From Thiocystis violacea (GTDB lineage: Bacteria; Pseudomonadota; Gammaproteobacteria; Chromatiales; Chromatiaceae), in contig NZ_NRRG01000047.1 of assembly GCF_016583575.1 (NCBI RefSeq), positions 1 to 44,679 of the forward strand: 44,679 bases of DNA, given 5' to 3'. Positions 24,230-34,427 of this stretch are shown here, piece after piece. The translations under genes were made by a program, and so were the position numbers. Position 1 is the stretch's first letter. Every line of letters begins with the position of its first letter. Under the pieces are notes generated by a model. The model had not been told where the DNA came from. It worked only from the letters and a program-made list of their open reading frames with translations, and did no database searches.

Positions 24230-26383
24230 TCAATCCGCCGCCTGGAGCACATCCAGATCCATCAGCTCCGCCGCGCGCTCCGGCTCGTAGCCGAGGGCGG
24301 CATAGTCCAGAAGACCATCCGGGGCGTGGCAGTCCTTGCACTCGTGCCCCTGGCGCTGGATGCCGTGATTGATCATGAGCGCGCCCATCTGACGCATCCA
24401 ATGGGGCTCGACACCCTTGAGCTTTCCGTCCACCAGCGGGTAGTCGGTCCGCCAGCCCTCGGTGACGCCGAAATAGGACATGAACTCGTCCATCATGTAG
24501 AGCTTGAAGGGTTGCTGGTACATGCGCCGCACGATGGGATCCCGAATCGCCTGGATGACCGAGGCTTGGGTGTCGCCGGTCTCGTAATAGCTCGCGTAGT
24601 CGAAGGGCAGGATCATGGCCCCGAACGGTCCCTGATTGCCCATGTCCTCGAACATCATGGCGTTGAAGAGCTTGAAGGGATAGATGCGGCTCTCGCCCTC
24701 GTTCATGGCGGCGGTCAGGTTGTCCCGAATCATGGCACGCCGTCGCTCGCGCATCTCCGGACTGAGTTGCGAGAGCGGATCGGTCGCCGCCGTCACATAG
24801 GCGTCGACATCGATGTCCGGATAGGTCCGTTTCAGCTCGATCGCCTTGGCGCGCACGGCGGCGAGAATCTCCGGATCCTCGATACGCGCCATCTGTCGCA
24901 TCAGGGGATTGTAGTCGGTCGAGCCATTGGGATTATTCCCCAGCGCGTTGGCGAGGAAGGTGCCGTTGCCGTTGAACCAGAGATAGGTGAAGCCCTTGCC
25001 GGGCTTGCCGGAGCGATAGACATCGGTCGGCTCCCAGAGCCCTTCCTCGGCGTCCCAGGTCGGGTGGACCCAATCGCGCAGCACCACGTTGTTCTCCTGC
25101 AACTCCCGGATGTGACAGGTCTCGCAGGCAAGGCGGGCGATGTGACCATTCAGCAAGGCCTTGTGCTCGGACTGGTTGTGCGGCGCTCTTGAGTGACAGC
25201 CCTCGCAGGCGACGTCCTTGCCCGGCAGATCGTTGGCCACCAGATCGACACCGAAACGGCCGCGCGGAATCTTGTGGCCCTCCGGGACGTGGCAGTCGGT
25301 GCATTGGATGTTGGCCGCCGCGTGCAGGTCGTCGGTCGGGCTGAAGGGATTGCCGCGTTTCGCGCCCTTGTGCAGCAGGCGCTGGTTCTTCTCGCCCAGC
25401 GACTTGGCCGCGACATTGTGGAGATAGGCGTCGCCGCCCATGTTGTGCTGATGGCAGTTGAGACAGTTGCGGTTGGCGACCGGACCGACGCTCAGGGCCG
25501 CGCGCAGGCTCCGGTCCTGATTCCAGCGCGGACCGATGTCGTCGCGCATCACGTAGCGCTGATTCATGTCGTACTCGGCCGAGTGACAGATCAGACAGTC
25601 GATCCCGTCCTTGGCATCCACTGGCACGTCGCCGATCGGCATCATCTTCTCGGTCGCCGGATAGTAGTTGCCGCCGATGTGACACTGACCGCAACCCTCG
25701 CTGCGCGTCACCGTCGCGCCCTCGGCGTGCTCCGGACGGGTCTCGACCAGGGCCGCCCAGCCGGTCCAGGAGAAGCTGCCCGGAATGCCGCAGGCGCGGT
25801 TGATCTTGCCGACCGGGATGCGCCGCTCGCCGGGTGCGTTGACCTTGCGGCCGTCATAGCCGTAGGTCGAGAAGCCATCCGCGTCGCTCTGGAACTTGAA
25901 ATGCACCGAATTGACGATGTCGTCGAGCGTGTCGACGGTCGTCACGCGACCATCGCCGTGATCGACCTTGGTGGTCGCGTGACAGCGCAGACAGGTCTTG
26001 GGGCCTTGGTACTGGCGGATGCCGGCGTCGCGGAAATACTTGATGTGGGATGGCTCGCTCTCGCGCACGAAGGACGGCGTACCCATCAGCATCTCGATCT
26101 TGACCTCGCGCGCGAAGTCCGCCTGATCGACGCCGACGATCTCGGCCGCGCGCTCGCGCCGGGCCTGTTCGCTCAGCTCCCTGGACAGAGTCTCGAACTC
26201 GGCGTCGGTCAGCGGCTGGCTGTTCGGGTAGGTCAGGATGGCGGAACTCTCCCCCACGTAGAGTTGGAACGCCCAGGGGTAGACGACCTTGTAGCCGATC
26301 GCCAGGACGAGCAGCAGGATCGCAAGCGCGATCGCAAGGCGCGAGAACCTGGCATTGGAGAGCGTATGTATCGGATTCTTCAT
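24230..26383 (-). CDS. Membrane-anchored octahaem cytochrome c, octahaem tetrathionate reductase (OTR)-like
   Basis: The 717-residue protein has one N-terminal membrane helix (about 16-36) and a periplasmic part with eight CXXCH haem sites at about 131, 231, 263, 307, 361, 393, 420 and 682. The arrangement follows the OTR family: a free cysteine (NRACGIPG, C198), GCGQCHIGG, DCLICHS, LSVGPVANRNCLNCHQHNMGGD, QCTDCH, ACEGCHSRAPH, LNGHIARLACETCHI and a final CKDCHAPDGLLDYAALGYE. OTR-type enzymes reduce tetrathionate, nitrite or hydroxylamine in vitro; the substrate here is unknown. Compared with classical soluble OTR it has a membrane anchor, about 95 extra N-terminal residues and a long segment between haems 7 and 8. 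It is the third gene of an operon with b561 and heptahaem cytochromes. Confidence 0.85.
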   Translation of the reverse strand: MKNPIHTLSNARFSRLAIALAILLLVLAIGYKVVYPWAFQLYVGESSAILTYPNSQPLTDAEFETLSRELSEQARRERAAEIVGVDQADFAREVKIEMLMGTPSFVRESEPSHIKYFRDAGIRQYQGPKTCLRCHATTKVDHGDGRVTTVDTLDDIVNSVHFKFQSDADGFSTYGYDGRKVNAPGERRIPVGKINRACGIPGSFSWTGWAALVETRPEHAEGATVTRSEGCGQCHIGGNYYPATEKMMPIGDVPVDAKDGIDCLICHSAEYDMNQRYVMRDDIGPRWNQDRSLRAALSVGPVANRNCLNCHQHNMGGDAYLHNVAAKSLGEKNQRLLHKGAKRGNPFSPTDDLHAAANIQCTDCHVPEGHKIPRGRFGVDLVANDLPGKDVACEGCHSRAPHNQSEHKALLNGHIARLACETCHIRELQENNVVLRDWVHPTWDAEEGLWEPTDVYRSGKPGKGFTYLWFNGNGTFLANALGNNPNGSTDYNPLMRQMARIEDPEILAAVRAKAIELKRTYPDIDVDAYVTAATDPLSQLSPEMRERRRAMIRDNLTAAMNEGESRIYPFKLFNAMMFEDMGNQGPFGAMILPFDYASYYETGDTQASVIQAIRDPIVRRMYQQPFKLYMMDEFMSYFGVTEGWRTDYPLVDGKLKGVEPHWMRQMGALMINHGIQRQGHECKDCHAPDGLLDYAALGYEPERAAELMDLDVLQAAD

Positions 26384-26393
26384 GGCGGATGAC

Positions 26394-27026
26394 TCATGCG
26401 TCCCGGGACGGGGTGTGGCGCTCGCGGTGCCAGCCCGTGATCATGGCCAGCGGATTGGTCAGGACGGTCTCGCCGGTGGTGATGATGTACAGATGGACCA
26501 GCACGAAGAGCACCAGCGCATAGCTGGTCGCCAGATGGGTCATGGCAACGACCCAGACCGCGCCGATCCCGAACAGGGTCTCGGGCAGATAGACCGAGAA
26601 GAGAAAAGACCAGCCGCTGAGAATCAACAGTGGCATGAGGCCATACATGACGCCCAGGTAACTGAGCTGCTGGAGGGTGTTGAACTTGGCCTCGGCGGTG
26701 ACATGGAAGGGATGGGGCGCGTCACGGAAGATCCCTCGGGCGTAGTAGAGGGACTGCTCGATCAGCCGGCCAGCCAGGCCGCGCCACCGAAGCCGATAGT
26801 ACCGACCGTTGTCGGTACGGACATTCCCGATGACGAAGGCGATCCAGCCGAGGGTCAGCAGGATGCCGGCGGCGTTATGGATCGGCACCGCCGTCTCGAA
26901 CGCCAGCAGCCAGGGCGTTCCCGCGTAGTGCATGCTCGCGCCCGAGACCATCAACAGGATGAACAGCAGGGCGTTGACCCAATGCCAGATCCGCAACCAG
27001 CCGGGATAGAGATAGAGCGCCTTCAT
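26394..27026 (-). CDS. Cytochrome b561-type integral membrane subunit
   Basis: The 210-residue protein has four main membrane helices. Histidines placed to ligate b haems occur in RIWHWVNALLF, IHNAAGILL, ATSYALVLFVLVHLYII and MTHL. This is the bacterial b561/Ni-hydrogenase-type cytochrome b, which oxidises quinol or reduces quinone for partner cytochromes. ATG 27026 has the very strong GGAGGAGAAACAG leader, and its ATGA overlaps the stop of the heptahaem gene. Ten bases separate its stop from the start of the octahaem gene, so all three should be co-expressed. It probably links the quinone pool to the periplasmic haem proteins. Confidence 0.9.
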   Translation of the reverse strand: MKALYLYPGWLRIWHWVNALLFILLMVSGASMHYAGTPWLLAFETAVPIHNAAGILLTLGWIAFVIGNVRTDNGRYYRLRWRGLAGRLIEQSLYYARGIFRDAPHPFHVTAEAKFNTLQQLSYLGVMYGLMPLLILSGWSFLFSVYLPETLFGIGAVWVVAMTHLATSYALVLFVLVHLYIITTGETVLTNPLAMITGWHRERHTPSRDA

Positions 27027-27973
27027 CTGTTTCTCCTCCGGCGATAGGCCAGGTAACGGCCCAGGCCGTGCGCGGTCAGGACCAGCAGGGTCAGGCCGAT
27101 GATCAGCAGACTGATCCAGTCCACCAGCGGACTGCGACTCATGCCCACGATATAGGCCTCGTTGAAAATCGCCTTGGCGAACAATCCTCGACGGGCCAGA
27201 TCCTCTTCGGACCGGTATTGATAGAGCCGGTTCAGCAAACGCGCGTCGCGCGAGTGACAGGCGACGCAATCGCGATTGCTGTCCTCGGCCGTCAGGATCT
27301 GATGCGAGACGCGGCTCGGTTCGGCCGACGCGGGCGTATGACAGTCGACGCAGCGCACGGACTCCCAATGGGCGTCGCGCTTCGGCAACCAGGCATGACT
27401 GCCGAGTTGGGGATCGCGCGCCTTCTCGTGGCAGCTCAGACAGACCTGGTTGCCGTCGCGCACGACCTGGGCGATGTCCGTTCCGACCCTTGAGACCTTG
27501 AAGACATGCGGGTCATGGCAGGAGTGGCAATTGAAGCGATCCGCGTGCTTGGCCCCCGGCGCGACATGGACGCTTTGCCGGTATTCCGACTCGACCGTCT
27601 TGAGCTGATAGGTCGCCTCGGCCGAGTCGTCCTCATGACAGCCGACGCAACTGAAGGACTCGCGCTCCGCTTCTTCCGGATGCGGATAGCGCCGGTAGCT
27701 CTTGCGATGGCATTCCGTGCAGGCCAGCTCGCCGTGGACCGAGTGGGGCAGAAGCCGAGGGGCGATGGAAAGGTCGACGATCTCCCTGGACACCGGATCC
27801 CGATAGGCGATCGTCTCCATGGCGTGGCAGCGCAGACAGGCTTTGGTCTGCTTGTCGGCCTCGATCGCGACCGCGGGTCGCCCCAGGCCCAGCATCAGCA
27901 GCGCAAGAACGCCGATCAGGCTCCAAGGCGCCGCGGGGCGACCGATTTCAAATCGAATAGGCACGAAAGACAT
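27023..27973 (-). CDS. Heptahaem cytochrome c with C-terminal membrane helix
   Basis: The 316-residue protein has a signal peptide (cut after about residue 36) and seven CXXCH sites: CLRCH, CTECH, CVGCH, CHSCH, CLSCH, CVDCH and CVACH. A hydrophobic helix near the C-terminus (LVDWISLLIIGLTLLVLTAHGLG) would anchor it with the haems in the periplasm. Spacing recalls c3/NrfB-like electron carriers, but I cannot place it in a named family. Adjacent b561 suggests it takes electrons from that subunit and hands them to the octahaem protein. ATG 27973 is chosen for the clean signal peptide. It is the first gene of the operon. Confidence 0.88.
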   Translation of the reverse strand: MSFVPIRFEIGRPAAPWSLIGVLALLMLGLGRPAVAIEADKQTKACLRCHAMETIAYRDPVSREIVDLSIAPRLLPHSVHGELACTECHRKSYRRYPHPEEAERESFSCVGCHEDDSAEATYQLKTVESEYRQSVHVAPGAKHADRFNCHSCHDPHVFKVSRVGTDIAQVVRDGNQVCLSCHEKARDPQLGSHAWLPKRDAHWESVRCVDCHTPASAEPSRVSHQILTAEDSNRDCVACHSRDARLLNRLYQYRSEEDLARRGLFAKAIFNEAYIVGMSRSPLVDWISLLIIGLTLLVLTAHGLGRYLAYRRRRNR

Positions 27974-28130
27974 GATCACCTTGGCTTGGCTTGGCTGAAA
28001 TCGCGTTCGCGTTAATGACACCGAAAGACCAGCGCCTCTCATCGCCACCTCGATCCCGGTCGCCGTCACCGAGCCATCGGCCCAACGGCCCTTGAACCTC
28101 AAGCAGCGACCAAGCCGTGGCGGGGCGTAT

Positions 28131-28886
28131 CTACCAGCCGCGCATCGCCTGATAGCGCTCCAGCGCCTCGTCGGTGGGTCCGGCGAAGACGATCTGGCCA
28201 TGCTCCATGACCAGGGCCTTGGAGCACATGGTGCGGACCAGTTCCTCGGAGTGGGAGGAGAGCACGATGATGGAGACCTGCTCGGTAAAGTGTTGCAGGC
28301 GCTCGCGCGCCTTGTTGAGGAAGGCGGCGTCGCCGGCTCCGATCCCCTCGTCCAGCAGCAGGATATCGGGCACGACCGAGGTCGAGACCGCGAAGGCGAG
28401 CCGCATCTGCATCCCGGCCGAATAGGTGCGGATCGGCAGGTCGAGGAAATCGCCCAGTTCGGTGAATTCGGCGATTTCGTCCATCATGGAGCGGATGCGC
28501 TGGCGGGTGAGACCCAGGAAGAGACCACGCAGGACGATGTTCTCGTAGCCGGTGCTCTCCTGATTCATGCCGAGCCCGATGTCGAACAGTGGAACCGTGC
28601 TCCCCTGGACCGCGACCCGGCCGCTGTTGGGCTCGTAGATCCCGCCCAGCACCCGCAGCAGGGTGGTTTTGCCCGCCCCGTTGTGGCCGATCAGGCCGAG
28701 CCGATCCCCACTCTTGAGCGAGATATTGATGTCCTGCAACGCCTGCACCACCGAGATCCGCTGCGAGACCGTATCGGCGCGGATCTGTCCGCCGGTCGCG
28801 CTCTGAATCAGACGATTCTTGAGCGAGCGCGTGGAGGCGCTGTAGACGGGAAAGGAGACGGAGACGTTTTCCAGTTGAATCGATGC
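28131..28886 (-). CDS. wzt: ABC-2 polysaccharide exporter, ATP-binding subunit
   Basis: The protein (251 residues from GTG 28886) is a Wzt/KpsT/TagH-type ATPase. It has Walker A GHNGAGKTT, the signature YSAGMQMRLAFA, Walker B DILLLDEG and the switch His in SSHS. It lacks the C-terminal carbohydrate-binding domain of long Wzt proteins, so the partner permease probably recognises chain length differently. GTG 28886 follows AAGGA at 7 bases; an ATG at 28925 would overlap the permease by 25 bases and is the alternative. It powers export of a polysaccharide with the permease encoded just upstream. Confidence 0.9.
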   Translation of the reverse strand, partial: ASIQLENVSVSFPVYSASTRSLKNRLIQSATGGQIRADTVSQRISVVQALQDINISLKSGDRLGLIGHNGAGKTTLLRVLGGIYEPNSGRVAVQGSTVPLFDIGLGMNQESTGYENIVLRGLFLGLTRQRIRSMMDEIAEFTELGDFLDLPIRTYSAGMQMRLAFAVSTSVVPDILLLDEGIGAGDAAFLNKARERLQHFTEQVSIIVLSSHSEELVRTMCSKALVMEHGQIVFAGPTDEALERYQAMRGW

Positions 28887-28900
28887 CACGATCGCGTCCT

Positions 28901-29752
28901 TCACACCCAGTAGGCGATGCGCCACCGGTAGGCCGAGTAGAAGAAAAGGGTGGCCGTCCAGCCAACCACCGTGATGAGAATGACCGTCAGCCAGTTCTCG
29001 AGCCCCGGCGCCTGACCCAGGAGGGGCGCGCGCATGATCTCGACCAGGTGATAGAAGGGGTTGAGATCGAGCAACAGCGCCCGGCCCGGTAGCATCTCGG
29101 GTCGCCAGATGACCGGCGTGATGAAGAAGAGTACCTGGACGATGCTGCCGACGATCAGGGGTACGTCGCGAAACCGCGCGCTCAGGAGACCGAAGAACAG
29201 CGCGATCCAGAGACCGTTCAGCAGCAGCATCAGGAGCGCGACCGGCACCCAGAGCAGGTTCCAGTTCAGATCGACCCCGAACCAGACCGCGACCGCGAAA
29301 AACACCCAGATGTTGTGACCGAAGGCGATTAGGGTCGACCAGATGCCGCGATAGGCATAGATGGACAGGGGCGCGTTGAGCTGTCGGATCATCCCCTCCG
29401 CCATGATGAAGGACTGACAGCCATCGATGATCAGGCTCGCGATCAGCCCCCAGATGACGAAGCCGGCGGCGAGGAAGGGGAGATACTCGTGAAGATCCTG
29501 ACCGAAGATCTGGCCGTAGAGGATCCCCAGCGCCAGCACCATGATCGCCATCGAGAGGGTGATCCAGAAGGGGCCGAGCTTGGAGCGACGGTAGCGTTGG
29601 CGCACGTCGTGCAGACCGAGCGTCATCCAGAGTTCGCGGCGCCCCCAGCCGGCGGCGATGTCGCTCAGGGCGTGATCGATCTGCTCGCGGCGCAAGCCGT
29701 GGCGAAGTTGAATGAGTAGGGACGATTCACCGTGCAGGGTGTCGGTCGACAT
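28901..29752 (-). CDS. wzm: ABC-2 polysaccharide exporter, permease subunit
   Basis: The 283-residue protein has a short cytosolic N-terminus, the conserved LHDVRQRYRRSKLGPFWIT segment before the first helix, and six membrane spans, as in Wzm/KpsM permeases. It is expected to move O-antigen or capsular chains across the inner membrane. ATG 29752 gives the family length; an upstream in-frame ATG adds 11 residues. The ATP-binding subunit follows directly. It diverges from the large glycosyltransferase gene, so promoters for both lie in 29753-30039. Confidence 0.92.
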   Translation of the reverse strand: MSTDTLHGESSLLIQLRHGLRREQIDHALSDIAAGWGRRELWMTLGLHDVRQRYRRSKLGPFWITLSMAIMVLALGILYGQIFGQDLHEYLPFLAAGFVIWGLIASLIIDGCQSFIMAEGMIRQLNAPLSIYAYRGIWSTLIAFGHNIWVFFAVAVWFGVDLNWNLLWVPVALLMLLLNGLWIALFFGLLSARFRDVPLIVGSIVQVLFFITPVIWRPEMLPGRALLLDLNPFYHLVEIMRAPLLGQAPGLENWLTVILITVVGWTATLFFYSAYRWRIAYWV

Positions 29753-30039
29753 CGGGGGAATTCCAATCCAAGAATGAAATCGCACGGGGGCGATCGAATC
29801 AGCGCGGGTGGGATTCGGGACGGTGTCGGTACGTCCTGGCCTGGATGAGCGTCCTGACGCCGGCGAGACCGGATTCGACCGGTGCCCGGCCCGAACCAGG
29901 GGTCTCTAACCACCCGCTTGATAATCCCGGTACTATACCACGGCGTTCCAGCCTCGATCGGACGCCGCTTCTCCCGGACATCGCGCCCAGTCTTCAACCC
30001 CGCCCACCAGGGTCATCCGGCGTCGCCAGACGTCGGAAC

Positions 30040-33000
30040 ATGGATCAGAACATGGTTTTCAATCTGCTGCGTCCCCTGTGGCGCCTCATCCCCATCGATA
30101 TCCCGGCGCGTCAACGCTGGCAGCGGCGACTCTTCCGCACCCTGCCCTTTCTGTTCCGATCCCATCCCGGCTTCAAGGCGTTCAAGGAGGCCCGGCTGAG
30201 GGGCGATCTGTGGCGCGGCCAGGGAACCCAGCTCGGAGACGCCTCCGTCGAGCCGGTTCCACTGCTCGCCGAGACGCCGCCCGCCAGCGTCCCGGCGCGG
30301 CTGATCGCCTTCTATCTGCCCCAGTTCCACCCCATCCCGGAGAACGACGCCTGGTGGGGACGCGGCTTCACCGAATGGACCAACGTGGTGCGCGCCCGCC
30401 CCCAATTCCCCGGACATCATCAACCCAGGCTGCCGGGCGAGCTGGGCTTCTACGATCTGCGCGTCCCCGAGGTGATGGCGCGCCAGGTGGAGCTGGCCAA
30501 GCTCCATGGGATCGGCGGCTTCGCCTTCTATTACTACTGGTTCGACGGCCGGCAACTGCTTGAACGACCGCTGGAGCAGTATCTCGGCGGCGACCTGGAT
30601 CTGCCCTTCTGTCTCTGCTGGGCGAACGAGAACTGGAGCCGCCGCTGGGATGGCCGGGACGACCAAGTGCTCATGGCCCAGCGCCACTCGCCCGAGGACG
30701 ATCTGGCCTTCATCGCCTCGATCGCCAAGTATCTTCGGGATCCACGCTATATCCGCGTCGACGGACGTCCGCTGCTGCTGGTCTATCGTCCGGCGCTGCT
30801 GCCCAATCCAGCCGAGACCGCCGAGCGCTGGCGCCACTGGTGCCGGGAGCACGACATCGGCGAAATCCTGCTCGCCTATACCCAGTCGTTCGAGTCGACG
30901 CCCCCCGCCGACTACGGCTTCGACGCCGCCGTGGAATTTCCGCCCAACAACAGCCATCCGGTCGACATCACCCGGCAGATCCAGGACCGTGATCCCGATT
31001 TCAAGGGCAACCTCTACGACTGGACCATCTATCCCGAGCGCAGCCGTCACTATGCGCCCTGCGACTACCGGCTCTTTCGCGGCGTCAATCCCTCCTGGGA
31101 CAACGAGGCGCGGCGGCGCGGACGCGGCGCGGTCTTCGTCGGATCGACCCCGGCCGGCTATCGCCAATGGCTGGAGAACGCCATCGCCGACACGCTCCAG
31201 CGCTTTCCCGATCCCTCCGAGCGGCTGGTCTTCATCAACGCCTGGAACGAATGGGCCGAGGGCGCCTATCTGGAACCCGATGCCCGTCATGGCTATGCCT
31301 ATCTCCAGGCGACCCGCGACGCCCTGCGGCGCTCGCGCTCGGCGGTCCGGCGCGAAATCCTGCTGGTGACCCACGATGCCCATCCGCACGGCGCCCAGTA
31401 CCTGGCGCTGCGCCTGGCTCAGCGGCTCAGCGAGCGATTCGGCTATCGGGTCACCCTGGTGGTGCTCGGCCCCGGCCCGCTGCTGGCCGATTTCGCCGCC
31501 GTGGCCGATGTCCATCGACTCGACGAGACGGAGGCCGATCGCGGCCCCGGACGACGCCTGGCCAAACTCTTGAGCGAGCGCGGCCTCGGGGACGCCATCG
31601 TCAACTCCACCGCCTCGGGCCGTTTCCTGCCGAGCCTGCGCGCGGCTGGATTCCGCACGATCGCGCTGGTCCACGAGTTGCCCGATCTGATCCGCCGTCA
31701 CGCCCTGCAAGCCCAGGCCCGCTATGTCGCCACCGAGGCCGATCGGGTGGTGTTTCCGGCGCGCATCGTCCAGGAGGGTTTCGCCCAGTTCGGTCCAGTG
31801 CCGGACGAACGGATCCGCCTGCGGCCACAGGGCCTTTACAAGCCGAACCGACTGGCCGGACAGCTCAGCCGGGAGCCGATGCGCGGGGCCTTGCGCGAGC
31901 AGTCGCGCCAGCGGCTCGGATTGCCATCGACGGCCCGCGTCCTGCTCGGCGTGGGCTATGGCGACCAGCGCAAGGGCGTCGACCTCTTCGTGCGGGCTGG
32001 CCTGGCGATCCTCGCCGAACGCGCGGACTTCCACGGCGTCTGGGTCGGCGATCTGGAGGCCGGGATGAGGCCCCAGGTCGACAGCCTGCTCGCGGATCCG
32101 GATCAGCGGGACCATTTCCACTTTCCAGGCCACACCGGGGACACGGATCTCTTCTATGCCGGCGCGGACGTCTACGCCATGACCTCGCGCGAGGATCCCT
32201 TCCCCTCGGTGGTGCTGGAGGCGCTCGCGGCCGGAACGCCGGTAGTGGCCTTCGAGGGTGCCGGAGGCTTCGCGGATCTCGCCCCGAGCGGCGCGGTGGT
32301 CCTGGTCCCCGGCTTCGACACCGGCGCCTTCGCGCGGACCGTACGGCAATGGTTCGACGATGAGCCGGCGCGGCGCGCGGCGGGCGAGCGGGGCCGCGCC
32401 CTGATCGCTCGCGACTTCGGTTTCCAGCGCTATCTGCTGGATCTGCTGGCCGAGACCAGTCAGGCCGCCCCGAGGATCTCGGTGGTGGTGCCCAACTTCA
32501 ACTACCGTCGCTATCTGCCGGGACGCATCGCGAGCATCCTGAATCAGACGTTGCCCGGCTACGAGCTGATCGTCCTGGATGACGCCTCGACCGATGACAG
32601 CCGCCACTGGCTGGAAACCGAGCTGCCGGCCCTGACCCCGGAGGCCGAGGTCATCTTCAACGCCACCAACTCGGGCTCGGTTTTTCTTCAATGGCTCGCC
32701 GGGGTCGAACGGGCGCGCGGGGACTATGTCTGGATCGCCGAGGCGGACGATCTGGCTGATCCGGGGTTCCTGGAAGAGGCGATGCGCGGCCTGGCCGATC
32801 CCGAGGTGGTGCTGAGCTTCACCCAGTCGCGCCAGATCGATCCCGAGGGCGAGGTGCTGTGCGGCGACTATCTGGACTATGTCGCGGACATCTCGCGCGA
32901 GCGCTGGAGCCGTCCCTACCAATGCCAGGGCGCGGAGGAGATCGCCCAGGTCCTGGCGATCAAGAACAGCCTGCCCAACGTCAGCGCGGTCGTCTTCCGT

Positions 33001-33363
33001 CGCGAGCCGCTGCTCAAGGTGCTGCGCGAACACATCGAGCACATCCGCGCCCACAAGGTCGCGGGCGACTGGGTGACCTACGTGGAACTGCTGCGCGAAG
33101 GTTCGATCGCCTTCTCGCCCAAGGCCCTGAACGACCACCGCCGACACCCCGACAGCGTCACCCTGTCACGCTTCGACCGGGAGCAACTGCGCGAGATCGT
33201 CGGCGTCCAGCGCTGGATCGCCGCCAGTCATCCGATCGACGCGGACACCCGCGCCATCGCGGACGCCTACGCCCAGAGCCTCTACGAGCAGTTCGGGCTC
33301 GCCACCGCGCGGGCACCACGCTACGGCGATCAGGACTCGGCCCCCGCCCAATCGATTGGCTGA
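30040..33363 (+). CDS. Three-domain glycosyltransferase (WbsX, GT4 and GT2)
   Basis: This 1107-residue protein fuses three modules. A WbsX/GH99-like domain (about 88-430) shows RLIAFYLPQFHPIPENDAWWG, FAFYYYWFDG, LCWANENWSRRWDG and AWNEWAEGAYLEPD. A GT4-type domain (about 437-800) has ILLVTHDAHPHGAQYLALRL and MTSREDPFPSVVLEALAAGTPVVA. A GT2 domain (about 813 to the end) has SVVVPNFNYRRYLPGRIASI, VLDDASTDDS and WIAEADD. It should build the polysaccharide exported by the neighbouring ABC pair. The start is uncertain: ATG 30040 lies near the first native-looking residues, while the frame is open to 29845. No membrane helix is seen. Confidence 0.9.
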   Translation: MDQNMVFNLLRPLWRLIPIDIPARQRWQRRLFRTLPFLFRSHPGFKAFKEARLRGDLWRGQGTQLGDASVEPVPLLAETPPASVPARLIAFYLPQFHPIPENDAWWGRGFTEWTNVVRARPQFPGHHQPRLPGELGFYDLRVPEVMARQVELAKLHGIGGFAFYYYWFDGRQLLERPLEQYLGGDLDLPFCLCWANENWSRRWDGRDDQVLMAQRHSPEDDLAFIASIAKYLRDPRYIRVDGRPLLLVYRPALLPNPAETAERWRHWCREHDIGEILLAYTQSFESTPPADYGFDAAVEFPPNNSHPVDITRQIQDRDPDFKGNLYDWTIYPERSRHYAPCDYRLFRGVNPSWDNEARRRGRGAVFVGSTPAGYRQWLENAIADTLQRFPDPSERLVFINAWNEWAEGAYLEPDARHGYAYLQATRDALRRSRSAVRREILLVTHDAHPHGAQYLALRLAQRLSERFGYRVTLVVLGPGPLLADFAAVADVHRLDETEADRGPGRRLAKLLSERGLGDAIVNSTASGRFLPSLRAAGFRTIALVHELPDLIRRHALQAQARYVATEADRVVFPARIVQEGFAQFGPVPDERIRLRPQGLYKPNRLAGQLSREPMRGALREQSRQRLGLPSTARVLLGVGYGDQRKGVDLFVRAGLAILAERADFHGVWVGDLEAGMRPQVDSLLADPDQRDHFHFPGHTGDTDLFYAGADVYAMTSREDPFPSVVLEALAAGTPVVAFEGAGGFADLAPSGAVVLVPGFDTGAFARTVRQWFDDEPARRAAGERGRALIARDFGFQRYLLDLLAETSQAAPRISVVVPNFNYRRYLPGRIASILNQTLPGYELIVLDDASTDDSRHWLETELPALTPEAEVIFNATNSGSVFLQWLAGVERARGDYVWIAEADDLADPGFLEEAMRGLADPEVVLSFTQSRQIDPEGEVLCGDYLDYVADISRERWSRPYQCQGAEEIAQVLAIKNSLPNVSAVVFRREPLLKVLREHIEHIRAHKVAGDWVTYVELLREGSIAFSPKALNDHRRHPDSVTLSRFDREQLREIVGVQRWIAASHPIDADTRAIADAYAQSLYEQFGLATARAPRYGDQDSAPAQSIG

Positions 33364-33427
33364 AGAGGAAAGGACAGGATTAACAGAATTTCGCGGGATT
33401 TACAGGATGGCTTTTCCGGAAATCGCC
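33364..33427. repeat. Short ACAGGAT repeat between convergent genes
   Basis: The 64-base gap contains GGACAGGATTAACAGAAT, followed by a GGGATTTACAGGATGG segment. These are two imperfect direct copies of ACAGGAT spaced about 23 bases apart. This kind of ACAGGATT tandem is common as an intergenic filler in purple bacteria; here it separates convergent transcripts. Confidence 0.4.
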
Positions 33428-34414
<987 letters not shown>

Positions 34415-34427
34415 TGGATCCTCCTGG

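Noticed and set aside
30013-33147. A 1044-codon open frame on the minus strand
   Set aside because: It is a shadow of the glycosyltransferase gene in high-GC DNA; no domain is recognisable, while the plus-strand protein has clear motifs throughout.
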